A DNA stretch of 64,000 bases from positions 310,001 through 374,000 of the forward strand of contig NZ_QJHL01000004.1 in the NCBI RefSeq assembly GCF_003202405.1, written 5' to 3'. The notes under the pieces are model-generated. The model searched no databases. It worked only from the letters and a program-made list of their open reading frames with translations, and was not told the origin of the DNA. Below, one piece after another: positions 35,789-43,656 of the stretch. Position 1 is the first letter of the stretch, and the number at the start of each line of letters is the position of its first letter. A program made the position numbers and the translations under genes. The DNA comes from Flavobacterium hydrophilum (GTDB taxonomy: Bacteria; Bacteroidota; Bacteroidia; Flavobacteriales; Flavobacteriaceae).

Positions 35789-37525
35789 ATGATTAAAATT
35801 AAATCTTTATTTTTAGTACTGATTTGTTTTCCTGTTCTTGTTTTTTCTCAATTGAAATCAAATAGTAATTTATTCAGATTTGAAATTAAAAATAAGGCAA
35901 AAGAATTCAATAAGGAAATAAATTTTAATAAAGCCCAATATTTTTTTTTAGAAAGCAACTGGGATTCTACATTAGTATATTCCATGAAGCAATTAAGTAG
36001 TTCCGATAATAAAGAATTAAATGATTTTTGCCATTATTTTAGAGCAACAAGTTTCAACAAAAAAAAACTATTTAATGAAGCTAAAAAAGAATTTGATTTA
36101 ATTTCATCGAAGTTTAGATTTTACTACAAAGTTAAATTAACCCTAGGTGAAATTGCATTAAAGCAAAATGAGTTTCAAAAAGGACTAGAATATTTTGAAG
36201 AAATTGAGAATCTCCCCAATTCATTTGAATATGATTTAAAAAGTAGCACAGTCTTGCATAATATAGGTTTATGTTATTTACATCTTAAAAAAAATGATGA
36301 AGCAGAAAAATATCTATTCAAGGCCTCTACTTTGCAAGAAATGGATAAAGACACTTTGTTGCTTATTGGTTCGTATATAGATATAGCCAATTTATACTAT
36401 GAACAATATAAGGATAATCAGGCAATTCCTTACTTTAAAAAAGCATATGAGTTATCAAAAAAAGTAAAATCATTTGATTTAAAAATTGCGGCAGTACTTA
36501 ATATGGCTGTAGTAGAAGAAAACAGAAAAAACTTCCCATTAGCCTTAACGTACAGAAAAGAATACGAAATCTGGAAAGATTCTCTAAACGACCAAAATAA
36601 AGTTTGGGCAATTGCAGATCTGGAAAAGAAGTTTGCCATTAAGCAAAAACAAAAAGAAGTAGACGTTCTCGCTGCAGAGAATAAAGCAAAAATAGCCGAA
36701 AGAAATGGGTTTCTCATTTCTTCGGTTTTATTGTTTGTACTGTTGGGTACCGGAGTTTATTTTTACCGGCAGAAAATCAGGAACAATAAAATCATCTTAG
36801 CGCAGAAAAACGAACTGGATGAACTGAACGCAACAAAAGACAAATTGTTTTCGATTGTGAGTCATGATTTGCGTTCTTCGGTAAATGCATTGAAAGTGAG
36901 TAATAGTAAACTTTTAGACAATCTGGAAAGTAAAAACTATACGGAACTTGATGTTTTACTGCACAAAAACAGTTCAATTGCAAGCGGAGCATACAATTTA
37001 TTAGACAACCTGCTTAATTGGGCTTTATTGCAGACCAAACAAGCTTATTTTTATCAGGAATCTTTACATCTCGCTTCAATTGTACAGCATGTAGAATACA
37101 ATTACAAACCGTTGATGTTAAACAAAAACATCAATTTCAAAAACAATGTTGCTACAGCAGATCATGTATTTGCAGATCTCGATTCGCTTAAAATAATAAT
37201 CAGGAATTTTTTAGACAATGCTATTAAATTCTCCAAAGAAAACGGAACGATTTCAATCTATTCACGTCCTTCATCAGAAGAGTTTTGTTATTTAGTGATT
37301 GAAGACACCGGATTAGGAATGAACGAATCAACGAGGAAGGAATTATTAAAAGAAACTATTTTGCTTTCTAAAAAGCAAAACGATGATATAATAGGAACGG
37401 GATTAGGAATGCAGTTATGTAAAAGCCTGATTCGAAAAAATGAAGGAAAACTCGATATAGAGAGTGAAGAAAATGTTGGAACCAGGATCATCATAGCGTT
37501 ACCAAAGTTTAAAAATCATGGATAA
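35789..37525 (+). CDS. TPR-containing sensor histidine kinase
   Basis: A kinase of about 578 residues; positions here count from an alternative ATG at 35759, ten codons upstream. The signal peptide MIKIKSLFLVLICFPVLVFSQ favours 35789. Residues ~50-280 are TPR-like helical repeats, predicted periplasmic, followed by a membrane helix at ~317-337. Then come a coiled linker and the HisKA region with phospho-acceptor His369 (FSIVSHDLRSSV). The ATPase domain has the N box NFLDNAIKFS (483-492) and G boxes DTGLGM (516-521) and GTGLGMQL (546-553). It overlaps the LytTR regulator gene by 8 bases, its probable partner. Confidence 0.9.
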   Translation: MIKIKSLFLVLICFPVLVFSQLKSNSNLFRFEIKNKAKEFNKEINFNKAQYFFLESNWDSTLVYSMKQLSSSDNKELNDFCHYFRATSFNKKKLFNEAKKEFDLISSKFRFYYKVKLTLGEIALKQNEFQKGLEYFEEIENLPNSFEYDLKSSTVLHNIGLCYLHLKKNDEAEKYLFKASTLQEMDKDTLLLIGSYIDIANLYYEQYKDNQAIPYFKKAYELSKKVKSFDLKIAAVLNMAVVEENRKNFPLALTYRKEYEIWKDSLNDQNKVWAIADLEKKFAIKQKQKEVDVLAAENKAKIAERNGFLISSVLLFVLLGTGVYFYRQKIRNNKIILAQKNELDELNATKDKLFSIVSHDLRSSVNALKVSNSKLLDNLESKNYTELDVLLHKNSSIASGAYNLLDNLLNWALLQTKQAYFYQESLHLASIVQHVEYNYKPLMLNKNINFKNNVATADHVFADLDSLKIIIRNFLDNAIKFSKENGTISIYSRPSSEEFCYLVIEDTGLGMNESTRKELLKETILLSKKQNDDIIGTGLGMQLCKSLIRKNEGKLDIESEENVGTRIIIALPKFKNHG

Positions 37526-38264
37526 TATAAATGTTCTTATTGTCGAAGACACACCCGAAGAAAGCGACGCACTGGTAAAAGTGCTTTCTGAAAATAATTA
37601 TAATATTGTTGGCGTTGCCCGGACTCATCAGGAGGCACTGACCCTATTTTACCAAAACACAATCGACATCGTGGTTATCGATGTTTTTCTGGACGGCAAA
37701 CCGGACGGAATCACCTTTGCCGAAACCATTAATATTGTGCCTAACGGACAAAAACCATTTGTTTTTTTAACCAGTTCTAAGGATCGTCAGATTTTCGAGA
37801 GAGCAAAACTTACTAAACCTTTTAGTTTCTTATTAAAACCTTTTAATGAACTTGAAATTTTGTATGCACTGGAAATGGCTGTAGAGAAATTTTACGAGCA
37901 AACGAATGTTTTTCACAGCGAAGATCAAAATACGGTCATAAGCAGTGATTCACTTTTTATTAAAAAAAACAAAGTTTTAAAGAAAGTTCAAATCAAGGAT
38001 ATTTTATACATTGAAGTTGAAGACCGTTATTGCAATATTATTACGGACGCAGAGAAATTTGTTATTTTAATATCCTTAACCAAAATTATTCAACTGCTGG
38101 ATGCCGCTAAGTTTTGCCAAACGCACCGAAATTATATAGTAAACCTTAGTAAAATTGAGCAGATAAATGTAAATGACAATCTGATCATTCTGAAAGGAAA
38201 TCATAAAGTTACTTTGAGTGACAAGTATAAAGACTTCGTAAAAAACTTTCGTATTTTAAAATAA
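37518..38264 (+). CDS. LytTR-family response regulator
   Basis: A 248-residue response regulator. The receiver domain (about 1-125) has acidic residues E10/D11, phospho-acceptor Asp55 in VVIDVFLDG and Lys in LLKPF. The LytTR DNA-binding domain (about 150-248) shows ILYIEVEDRYCNII, FCQTHRNYIVNL and the C-terminal KVTLSDKYKDFVK. Its start overlaps the kinase stop by 8 bases, indicating translational coupling. LytTR regulators bind pairs of short direct repeats; I did not identify such a site with confidence. Confidence 0.94.
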   Translation: MDNINVLIVEDTPEESDALVKVLSENNYNIVGVARTHQEALTLFYQNTIDIVVIDVFLDGKPDGITFAETINIVPNGQKPFVFLTSSKDRQIFERAKLTKPFSFLLKPFNELEILYALEMAVEKFYEQTNVFHSEDQNTVISSDSLFIKKNKVLKKVQIKDILYIEVEDRYCNIITDAEKFVILISLTKIIQLLDAAKFCQTHRNYIVNLSKIEQINVNDNLIILKGNHKVTLSDKYKDFVKNFRILK

Positions 38265-38293
38265 GATAACTGCTTTCGAAAATATTTAAAATT

Positions 38294-38323
38294 AAAAATC
38301 CTTCAGATTTCTGAAGGATTTTT
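38294..38323. terminator. Bidirectional terminator between the LytTR and rluF genes
   Basis: AAAAATCCTTCAG pairs perfectly with CTGAAGGATTTTT around ATTT, serving the two converging genes. Confidence 0.9.
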
Positions 38324-38337
38324 GTTTATGATAAAAA

Positions 38338-39150
38338 TCAATAATCACCTTTTTTCTTAAATCGGGGATCGTGTTTCGAAATAAATTCGGTTCTTCTTTT
38401 TGGAGTTTCCGGTTTTGGAAAACTTGCTTCTTCAGTTTTGCTTGAAGGTTCAATTAACTGATTTAATTCTTTGATTTCAGCATCTGTCAAATCTCTGTAA
38501 CGGCCAACGGGAACATCCAGTGAAATATTGATAATACGGATACGTTTTAGTGCCGTAACTTCATAGCCTAAATACTCAGACATTCTTCGGATTTGGCGGT
38601 TTAAACCTTGTGTCAGAATGATTTTGAAAGTGTATTTGCTAATCTGCTCTACTTTACATTTTTTGGTAACAGTATCTAAGATCGGAATACCATTTCCCAT
38701 ACGTTGTATAAAACGTTCCGTGATTGGTTTGTTTACCGTTACGGTATATTCTTTTTCGTGATTGTTTCTGGCACGTAAAATCTTGTTTACAATATCACCG
38801 TCATTCGTCATGAAAATTAATCCTTCACTGGCTTTGTCCAATCTCCCAATCGGAAAAATACGTTTTGGATAATTGATATAATCGACAATGTTATTTCTAA
38901 CTTCTAAATTAGTGGTGCATTCAATTCCGGTTGGTTTGTTGAAAGCCAGATAGATCATTTTTTCGTGTTTTTCAACGATTAGTTTTCCGTCTATGCGCAC
39001 TTCGTCATCCGGTGAAACTTTGGTTCCCATTTCAGGCACTGCTCCGTTTATGGTTACACGTCCTTCTTCAATGAGTTTATCCGCTTCCCGACGAGAACAA
39101 TAACCTGTTTCTCCAATGAATTTATTAAGGCGTTTTAGATTTTCTTCCAT
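38338..39150 (-). CDS. rluF: 23S rRNA pseudouridine synthase, RluF-like
   Basis: A 270-residue RsuA-family enzyme. An N-terminal S4 RNA-binding domain (LNKFIGETGYCSRREADKLI) is followed by the catalytic domain with FNKPTG and the active-site Asp105 in IGRLDKASEG. RIFPIGRLDK and LNRQIRRMSEYLGYEV match the RluF/RsuA group, and the short, basic C-terminal extension (RRTEFISKHDPRFKKKGDY) is typical of flavobacterial members. RluF in E. coli modifies U2604 of 23S rRNA; site specificity here is by homology only. Confidence 0.88.
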   Translation of the reverse strand: MEENLKRLNKFIGETGYCSRREADKLIEEGRVTINGAVPEMGTKVSPDDEVRIDGKLIVEKHEKMIYLAFNKPTGIECTTNLEVRNNIVDYINYPKRIFPIGRLDKASEGLIFMTNDGDIVNKILRARNNHEKEYTVTVNKPITERFIQRMGNGIPILDTVTKKCKVEQISKYTFKIILTQGLNRQIRRMSEYLGYEVTALKRIRIINISLDVPVGRYRDLTDAEIKELNQLIEPSSKTEEASFPKPETPKRRTEFISKHDPRFKKKGDY

Positions 39151-39171
39151 AATGCAAAAGTAGTCAAAAAT

Positions 39172-39232
39172 TAGACTTCTTAGATTTTTAGATTGTTAGA
39201 CTTTTAGATTGTTAGACTTTTAGATTTTTAAA
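39172..39232. repeat. Tandem TTAGA-rich intergenic repeat
   Basis: AGATTGTTAGACTTTT is repeated exactly twice (39190-39205 and 39206-39221) within a longer run of TTAGA(C/T)TTTTAGATT words. A related run occurs at 39664-39714 and a weaker one at 58300-58370. No coding or strong folding potential is seen. Confidence 0.7.
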
Positions 39233-39316
39233 ACTAAAAATGAATTTTTAATTTTAACCTCAGAAACTCAGAAAAAAAATCTTTGTTTCTTTGGGTCTTT
39301 GCAACTTTGAACCTTT

Positions 39317-39664
39317 TTATTTATCATGAAAGCCTGAGCTGTCTTTTGGAGTTTCCTTGCGGTCAAACATCCCATAATCACGAACTACAGAGGCAATTCT
39401 TAAATGATAGTCTTTAAAAATTTCATTTCTGCCTTTGGACTGAGCATGACGGTGCATTTCGAGATTTCTCCATTGCTGAATGCTTTCTTCGTCTTTCCAG
39501 AAAGACAAGGACAAGACTTTTTCGGGATTGCTAAAACTCTGGAATCTTTCTATCGATATGAATCCTTCAATATGATCTAATTCAGGTCGCAAGCTTGCGG
39601 CAATATCAAGATATTCTTCTTTTTTTCCTTCGTTCGGAATAACTTCAAAAATTACGGCTATCAT
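39317..39664 (-). CDS. Antibiotic biosynthesis monooxygenase (ABM) domain protein
   Basis: A 115-residue small ferredoxin-like protein of the ABM superfamily: MIAVIFEVIPNEGKKEEYLDIAASLRPELDHIEGFISIERFQSF shows the beta-alpha-beta start, followed by LSFWKDEESIQQWRNLEMHRHAQ and a C-terminal strand. Members include cofactor-free monooxygenases and haem-degrading enzymes, but most relatives are uncharacterised. The C-terminal about 20 residues are an additional charged tail. It stands between TTAGA-rich repeats on both sides. Confidence 0.85.
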   Translation of the reverse strand: MIAVIFEVIPNEGKKEEYLDIAASLRPELDHIEGFISIERFQSFSNPEKVLSLSFWKDEESIQQWRNLEMHRHAQSKGRNEIFKDYHLRIASVVRDYGMFDRKETPKDSSGFHDK

Positions 39665-39714
39665 AATTATTTAGATATCTTAGATTATTAGATTATTGGA
39701 CTATTAGATTTTTT
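39664..39714. repeat. Second TTAGA-rich intergenic repeat run
   Basis: Imperfect copies of TTAGATTATTAGATTATTGG occur between the ABM and alpha/beta-hydrolase genes, similar in composition to the run at 39172-39232. Confidence 0.5.
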
Positions 39715-39746
39715 TAGAAAATAGTAAAAGAACTTAGATTTTTAAC

Positions 39747-40607
39747 TTAAGATGAAAATAAAAATTCAATCACTTTCTGATATAATTCATCATCGTGCAT
39801 TCCGTGACCTAATCCTTTAGTTTCGACAAACTGACTGTTCTTCCAATTACTGGCGATTTTTTTACCTTCTTCAAAAGCAACAATCTTGTCCGAAGTATCG
39901 TGTGCAATCAGCCCCGAAACATTAAATTCTGAAGCAAATTTTTGTCCGGAGAAATCTTCTAGTTTAAAATTGAAATGGGTTAAAAAACGGTTTTCTAATA
40001 ACGAATACATTTTAGTATTTAAACTCAGCATGGAAACGTAATTGTCAATCAACGTTTTTAAATCTGATGGTGCTCCTAAAATAACCATTTTATTGATACT
40101 GGTATTAGGAAATAGATATTGATGATAAACGCAGGCAGCACCGCCAATAGAATGACCAATAATAATATTGGGTTGATATTTTTCTACTGCCTTATTGATG
40201 AACTCGGCATAAAGCGGTACATTAAATTCTTTCCCGCTGCTTTGTCCGTGGGCAGGTCCATCAATAGCAATAATCGTGCTTCCTGATTTCTGAAGATAAG
40301 GCAGCGTTTTTTTCCAGCGTGAAGAATTGCTCTCCCAGCCATGAACGAGTAAAATTTTGGTTTCATTCCCTTTCCATATGTAGGTTTGAAAATGATGTTC
40401 GTTATGGTGAAACGTTTCTGTTTCCGTGTTTCTTAAAATTTTGGGCAAACTTTCTTTTAGTAATCTGCCATCTCTTGGCTGACTGAAAAGTGCGTATGAA
40501 AGTTCGACAGCTTTTTGCGGACGCACATAACTCAGGAAGTTAATGTATTGGCCAACCGATTTTAATGTAATAAAACGAATTCCTTTTTTGAGTCCCAAAA
40601 CCAGCAA
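39747..40607 (-). CDS. Alpha/beta hydrolase
   Basis: A 286-residue serine hydrolase. The nucleophile elbow is IIGHSIGGA, the oxyanion region LVHGWESNSSRW, the catalytic acid probably in IAHDTSDKIV and the His in GLGHGMHDDEL. It has no signal peptide. The start is uncertain: no ATG lies near the N-terminus and the open frame starts at a TTG at 40607, with an in-frame stop just before it. Substrate unknown. A terminator hairpin separates it from the preceding coiled-coil gene. Confidence 0.85.
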   Translation of the reverse strand: MLVLGLKKGIRFITLKSVGQYINFLSYVRPQKAVELSYALFSQPRDGRLLKESLPKILRNTETETFHHNEHHFQTYIWKGNETKILLVHGWESNSSRWKKTLPYLQKSGSTIIAIDGPAHGQSSGKEFNVPLYAEFINKAVEKYQPNIIIGHSIGGAACVYHQYLFPNTSINKMVILGAPSDLKTLIDNYVSMLSLNTKMYSLLENRFLTHFNFKLEDFSGQKFASEFNVSGLIAHDTSDKIVAFEEGKKIASNWKNSQFVETKGLGHGMHDDELYQKVIEFLFSS

Positions 40608-40617
40608 ATTTTATTGT

Positions 40618-40645
40618 AAAAAAAAGTCCCGATGTTGATCGGGAC
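40618..40645 (-). terminator. Terminator after the coiled-coil gene
   Basis: GTCCCGAT pairs with ATCGGGAC around a four-base loop. On the minus strand it is followed by eight T. It lies 8 bases past the stop at 40653. Confidence 0.88.
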
Positions 40646-40652
40646 AATTTAT

Positions 40653-41432
40653 TTAGATTTTAGCGAACAATTGTTCCATTTTTTCTTTCTCTTCATCAGC
40701 CAGTACGCTGTCGACTAAGATTCTTCCTGAATGCTCATCAGTGATGATTTTCTTTCTGGAAGCAATTTCTACCTGAGTCTGTGGCGGAATCGTGAAGAAT
40801 GATCCTGCAGAAGCTCCTCTTTCGATAGATACTACTGCTAAACCATTACGAACACTACTTCTGATTCTGTTGTAAGCAGCTAATAATCTAGCTTCAATTT
40901 GCTCAGAAAACTCCGCAGATTTCTCCGTTAAGAAGATTTCCTCTTTTTGAGTTTCAGACATAATAGCATCCAATTCAGATTTTTTATGCTTCAAATGGTT
41001 GCTTTTAGCTTCTAATTTTTCTTTTAAATTAGAGATAACTTCTTTCTTATGCTCGATAGAAGCTTTCATTTCTTTGATTTGCTTTTCAGCCAATTGAATT
41101 TCTAATTCCTGAAATTCAACTTCTTTGGTCAAAGAATTAAATTCTCTGTTATTGCGAACTGATTCTTGTTGTTTTGTGTATTTTTTGATAACCTCTTTGT
41201 GCTCTTCAATAGCGTTTTTCTTAGTTTTGATAAGATCCTCAACTACTTCAAGTTCACTTTTAAGTTTTTCTGAACGAGTGCTTAAACCTGCAACTTCATC
41301 TTCTAAATCTTCAACCTCTAATGGAAGTTCCCCTCTTACGTTTCTGATTTCGTCAATTCTCGAGTCAATAAGCTGTAAATCGTATATTGCTCTTAACTTG
41401 TCCTCAACACTTAATTCTTTCGTATTCGCCAT
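40653..41432 (-). CDS. Coiled-coil protein of the C4 zinc-ribbon (zf-RING_7) family lacking the zinc cysteines
   Basis: A 259-residue protein, mostly two long antiparallel coiled-coil helices (about residues 10-185). A short C-terminal region follows that aligns with the zf-RING_7 zinc ribbon (RNGLAVVSIERGASAGSFFTIPPQTQVEI... DEHSGRILV). In the family this region carries two CxxC pairs. Here those positions are Ala/Ser and Glu/Ser, and the whole protein contains no cysteine. The shape is like chlamydial CT398/CdsZ-type proteins. It is 3 bases downstream of the Nif3 gene, a conserved-looking pairing, so both are likely co-translated. Confidence 0.85.
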   Translation of the reverse strand: MANTKELSVEDKLRAIYDLQLIDSRIDEIRNVRGELPLEVEDLEDEVAGLSTRSEKLKSELEVVEDLIKTKKNAIEEHKEVIKKYTKQQESVRNNREFNSLTKEVEFQELEIQLAEKQIKEMKASIEHKKEVISNLKEKLEAKSNHLKHKKSELDAIMSETQKEEIFLTEKSAEFSEQIEARLLAAYNRIRSSVRNGLAVVSIERGASAGSFFTIPPQTQVEIASRKKIITDEHSGRILVDSVLADEEKEKMEQLFAKI

Positions 41433-41435
41433 ATT

Positions 41436-42530
41436 CTATAAGTACTTAACTGGATTTGTATTTTCTTCTGATAAAATGATTGCAAAATTAAGGATTTTTT
41501 TCCTAAGATAATCAACAATATAATTTTTTGTATAGCGTTCGCTCTCAAAATGACCAATATCGGCTAAAAGTAGACGATTTTCGGCTTCATAAAACTGATG
41601 GTATTTTAAATCAGCGGTTAAAAAAACATCAGCGCCAGACTGAATTGCATTTTTGATGGCAAAACTTCCTGATCCTCCCAAAACAGCAACCTTCTTTATT
41701 TTTTTTCCTGTAAAGGCTGAATGACGAATACCATCGGCAATCATTTTGTCTTTTACGAAATATAAAAAGTCTTTTTCATTCATTTCAGAATCCAATTCAC
41801 CAATCATCCCTAAACCAATATTTTGATGAGAATTTTGAAGATCATAAATTTCATAAGCTACTTCTTCATAAATATGATTTGCAAAAAGTGCTTTTAAGAT
41901 TCTGGATTGTAAATGTTTTTCAAAAGTAACTTCGATTTTTATTTCTTCAGTTTGGGTTAATTCATCACGTTCTCCAATTACGGGATTGCTTTCAGAATTG
42001 CCTTTGTAAGTTCCAATTCCGTTCGAATTAAAACTGCAATTATCATAATTGCCAATAGTTCCTGCACCGGCATCAAATATCGCCTGACGTACTTTTTGCG
42101 CATTCTCAGGAACTGTATAAGTCACTAATTTTTGAATGAAATTTTGCTTCGGAATCAAAACCTTAATATTGATTAAACCTAAAGCATCACAAAATATTTT
42201 GTTTACGCCTTGCGAATGATTGTCTAAAGCAGTGTGAACGGCATAAATAGCAATGTCGTTTTTGATGGCTTTTAAAATGGCGCGCTCAACATAATTCTTG
42301 CCTGTAATTTTTTTGATTCCGGAGAATAATATCGGATGAAAACAAACTACGAAGTTGCAGTTTTTAGTGATTGCTTCTTCAATTACATTTTCCAAAGCAT
42401 CGTGGCAGACCAAAACTCCGGAACTTTCTGTTTCTTCATCACCCACTAAAAGTCCAACGTTGTCAAAATCTTCGGCATAAGCCAAAGGAGCCATTTCTTC
42501 GAGAACTTCTATTATATTTTTGATTTTCAT
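41436..42530 (-). CDS. Nif3-like dinuclear metal-centre protein
   Basis: A 364-residue member of the Nif3/YbgI (GTP cyclohydrolase I type 2-like) family. Metal-ligand motifs are visible: CFHPILFSGIKKI and AVHTALDNHSQGVN in the first half, ADIGHFESE near the C-terminus. The middle about 100 residues form the inserted CutA-like domain (residues ~130-235) found in the longer members. It forms hexameric rings in solved relatives; the biochemical role is not settled. It is followed after 3 bases by the coiled-coil gene. Confidence 0.93.
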   Translation of the reverse strand: MKIKNIIEVLEEMAPLAYAEDFDNVGLLVGDEETESSGVLVCHDALENVIEEAITKNCNFVVCFHPILFSGIKKITGKNYVERAILKAIKNDIAIYAVHTALDNHSQGVNKIFCDALGLINIKVLIPKQNFIQKLVTYTVPENAQKVRQAIFDAGAGTIGNYDNCSFNSNGIGTYKGNSESNPVIGERDELTQTEEIKIEVTFEKHLQSRILKALFANHIYEEVAYEIYDLQNSHQNIGLGMIGELDSEMNEKDFLYFVKDKMIADGIRHSAFTGKKIKKVAVLGGSGSFAIKNAIQSGADVFLTADLKYHQFYEAENRLLLADIGHFESERYTKNYIVDYLRKKILNFAIILSEENTNPVKYL

Positions 42531-42538
42531 TTTCTACT

Positions 42539-42590
42539 TTTGTTTCAGATTTTAGGTTTCATGTCCTGTATACTTGAAACCTGAAACAAA
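42539..42590. repeat. Inverted repeat in the divergent gap between Nif3 and lpxK genes
   Basis: TTTGTTTCAG and AGGTTTCA on the left pair with TGAAACCTGAAACAAA on the right, with a 5-base bulge and a 13-base loop. The wording GAAACCTGAAAC recalls the repeats near ffh/folD. It lies between two divergent start codons. Confidence 0.6.
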
Positions 42591-42606
42591 TTAACGAAAA
42601 AAATTA

Positions 42607-42614
42607 TACTTTCG
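42607..42614 (+). promoter_or_regulatory. Likely -7 box of lpxK
   Basis: TACTTTCG differs from TAnnTTTG at one position and ends 4 bases before the lpxK ATG, implying a very short leader. Confidence 0.4.
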
Positions 42615-42618
42615 TAAA

Positions 42619-43656
42619 ATGAATGTACTTCGAAAAATACTTTTCCCATTTGCCATTTTATACGGATTCATTACTACAATTCGGAATTTTCTTTTTGATA
42701 AAGGGATTCTGAAATCTACTTCATTTGATGTTCCGGTTATAGCTGTAGGAAATCTAAGTGTTGGTGGAACCGGTAAAACTCCTCAAATTGAATATTTAAT
42801 ACGGTTATTGTCGGATAATTACAGAATAGCAACATTAAGTCGTGGTTACAAGCGTAAGTCTGAAGGTTTTGTTTTGGCAGATACAACTTCTAATGCCGAT
42901 ATTTTAGGTGATGAGCCTTTTCAGTTTTATCAAAAATTTACAAATATTCAGGTTGCTGTAGATGCTAATCGAACTAACGGAATTACACAATTGCTTTCGC
43001 AGGCAATAAAACCTGAAATTATTTTATTGGATGATGCTTATCAACATCGAAAAGTAAAAGCAGGGTTTTATATTTTACTGACTGCGTTCGGTGATTTGTA
43101 TGCGGATGATTTTATGCTTCCAACAGGAAATTTACGGGAGAGCAGGAGTGGAGCTGAAAGAGCAAATATTGTTGTAGTTACAAAATGTCCTAAAAATTTG
43201 TCTGATGAAAAGCAGGAAGAAATTCGTTTGAAATTAAAGTTAAACTGTTCACAGCAAATTTATTTTACTTTTATAGATTATGATAATACAGTTTATGGTC
43301 AGGATGAAAAAATCGATGTAAAAGATATTAAATCAGAAGCTAAAATACTTTTGGCCGGGATTGCAAAACCCAAACCTTTTTTTGATTTCCTAAAAAATGA
43401 AAAGGATGAATGTTTGACTTTTCCTGATCATCATCATTTTTCTGACAATGATTTAAATGAAATTCAAAACAAGGCTCAAGATAAAAAAATCATTACAACC
43501 GAAAAAGATTATGTTCGTTTAAAAGATACTGAGATCACTTCGAAATTGTTTTTTTTACCTATAAAAAGTACTTTCATCAATCATCATAAAAATTTTGATT
43601 CCACTATTTTGGAATATGTGAAAGGAAATTCATTTAATCAAAAAACTGAGCAATAG
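42619..43656 (+). CDS. lpxK: Tetraacyldisaccharide 4'-kinase (LpxK)
   Basis: A 345-residue inner-membrane-associated kinase that phosphorylates the 4' position of the lipid A disaccharide. The N-terminal hydrophobic helix (LFPFAILYGFITTIRNFLF), P-loop VGNLSVGGTGKTP (about 43-55), SRGYKRKS, DDAYQHRKV, PTGNLRE and the C-terminal FPDHHHFSD and TTEKDYVRL motifs are all present. Its last 23 bases overlap the 3' end of the hybrid kinase gene on the other strand, so no terminator fits between them. Confidence 0.95.
   Translation: MNVLRKILFPFAILYGFITTIRNFLFDKGILKSTSFDVPVIAVGNLSVGGTGKTPQIEYLIRLLSDNYRIATLSRGYKRKSEGFVLADTTSNADILGDEPFQFYQKFTNIQVAVDANRTNGITQLLSQAIKPEIILLDDAYQHRKVKAGFYILLTAFGDLYADDFMLPTGNLRESRSGAERANIVVVTKCPKNLSDEKQEEIRLKLKLNCSQQIYFTFIDYDNTVYGQDEKIDVKDIKSEAKILLAGIAKPKPFFDFLKNEKDECLTFPDHHHFSDNDLNEIQNKAQDKKIITTEKDYVRLKDTEITSKLFFLPIKSTFINHHKNFDSTILEYVKGNSFNQKTEQ

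Noticed and set aside
39172..39232. CRISPR array
   Set aside because: Units are 16 bases, directly adjacent with no spacers, and no cas genes are near; this is a simple tandem repeat.
41125..41511. Plus-strand open frame of 128 codons across the coiled-coil and Nif3 genes
   Set aside because: Its Ser-rich product is what the reverse strand of a Glu/Lys-rich coiled coil yields; no family match seen.
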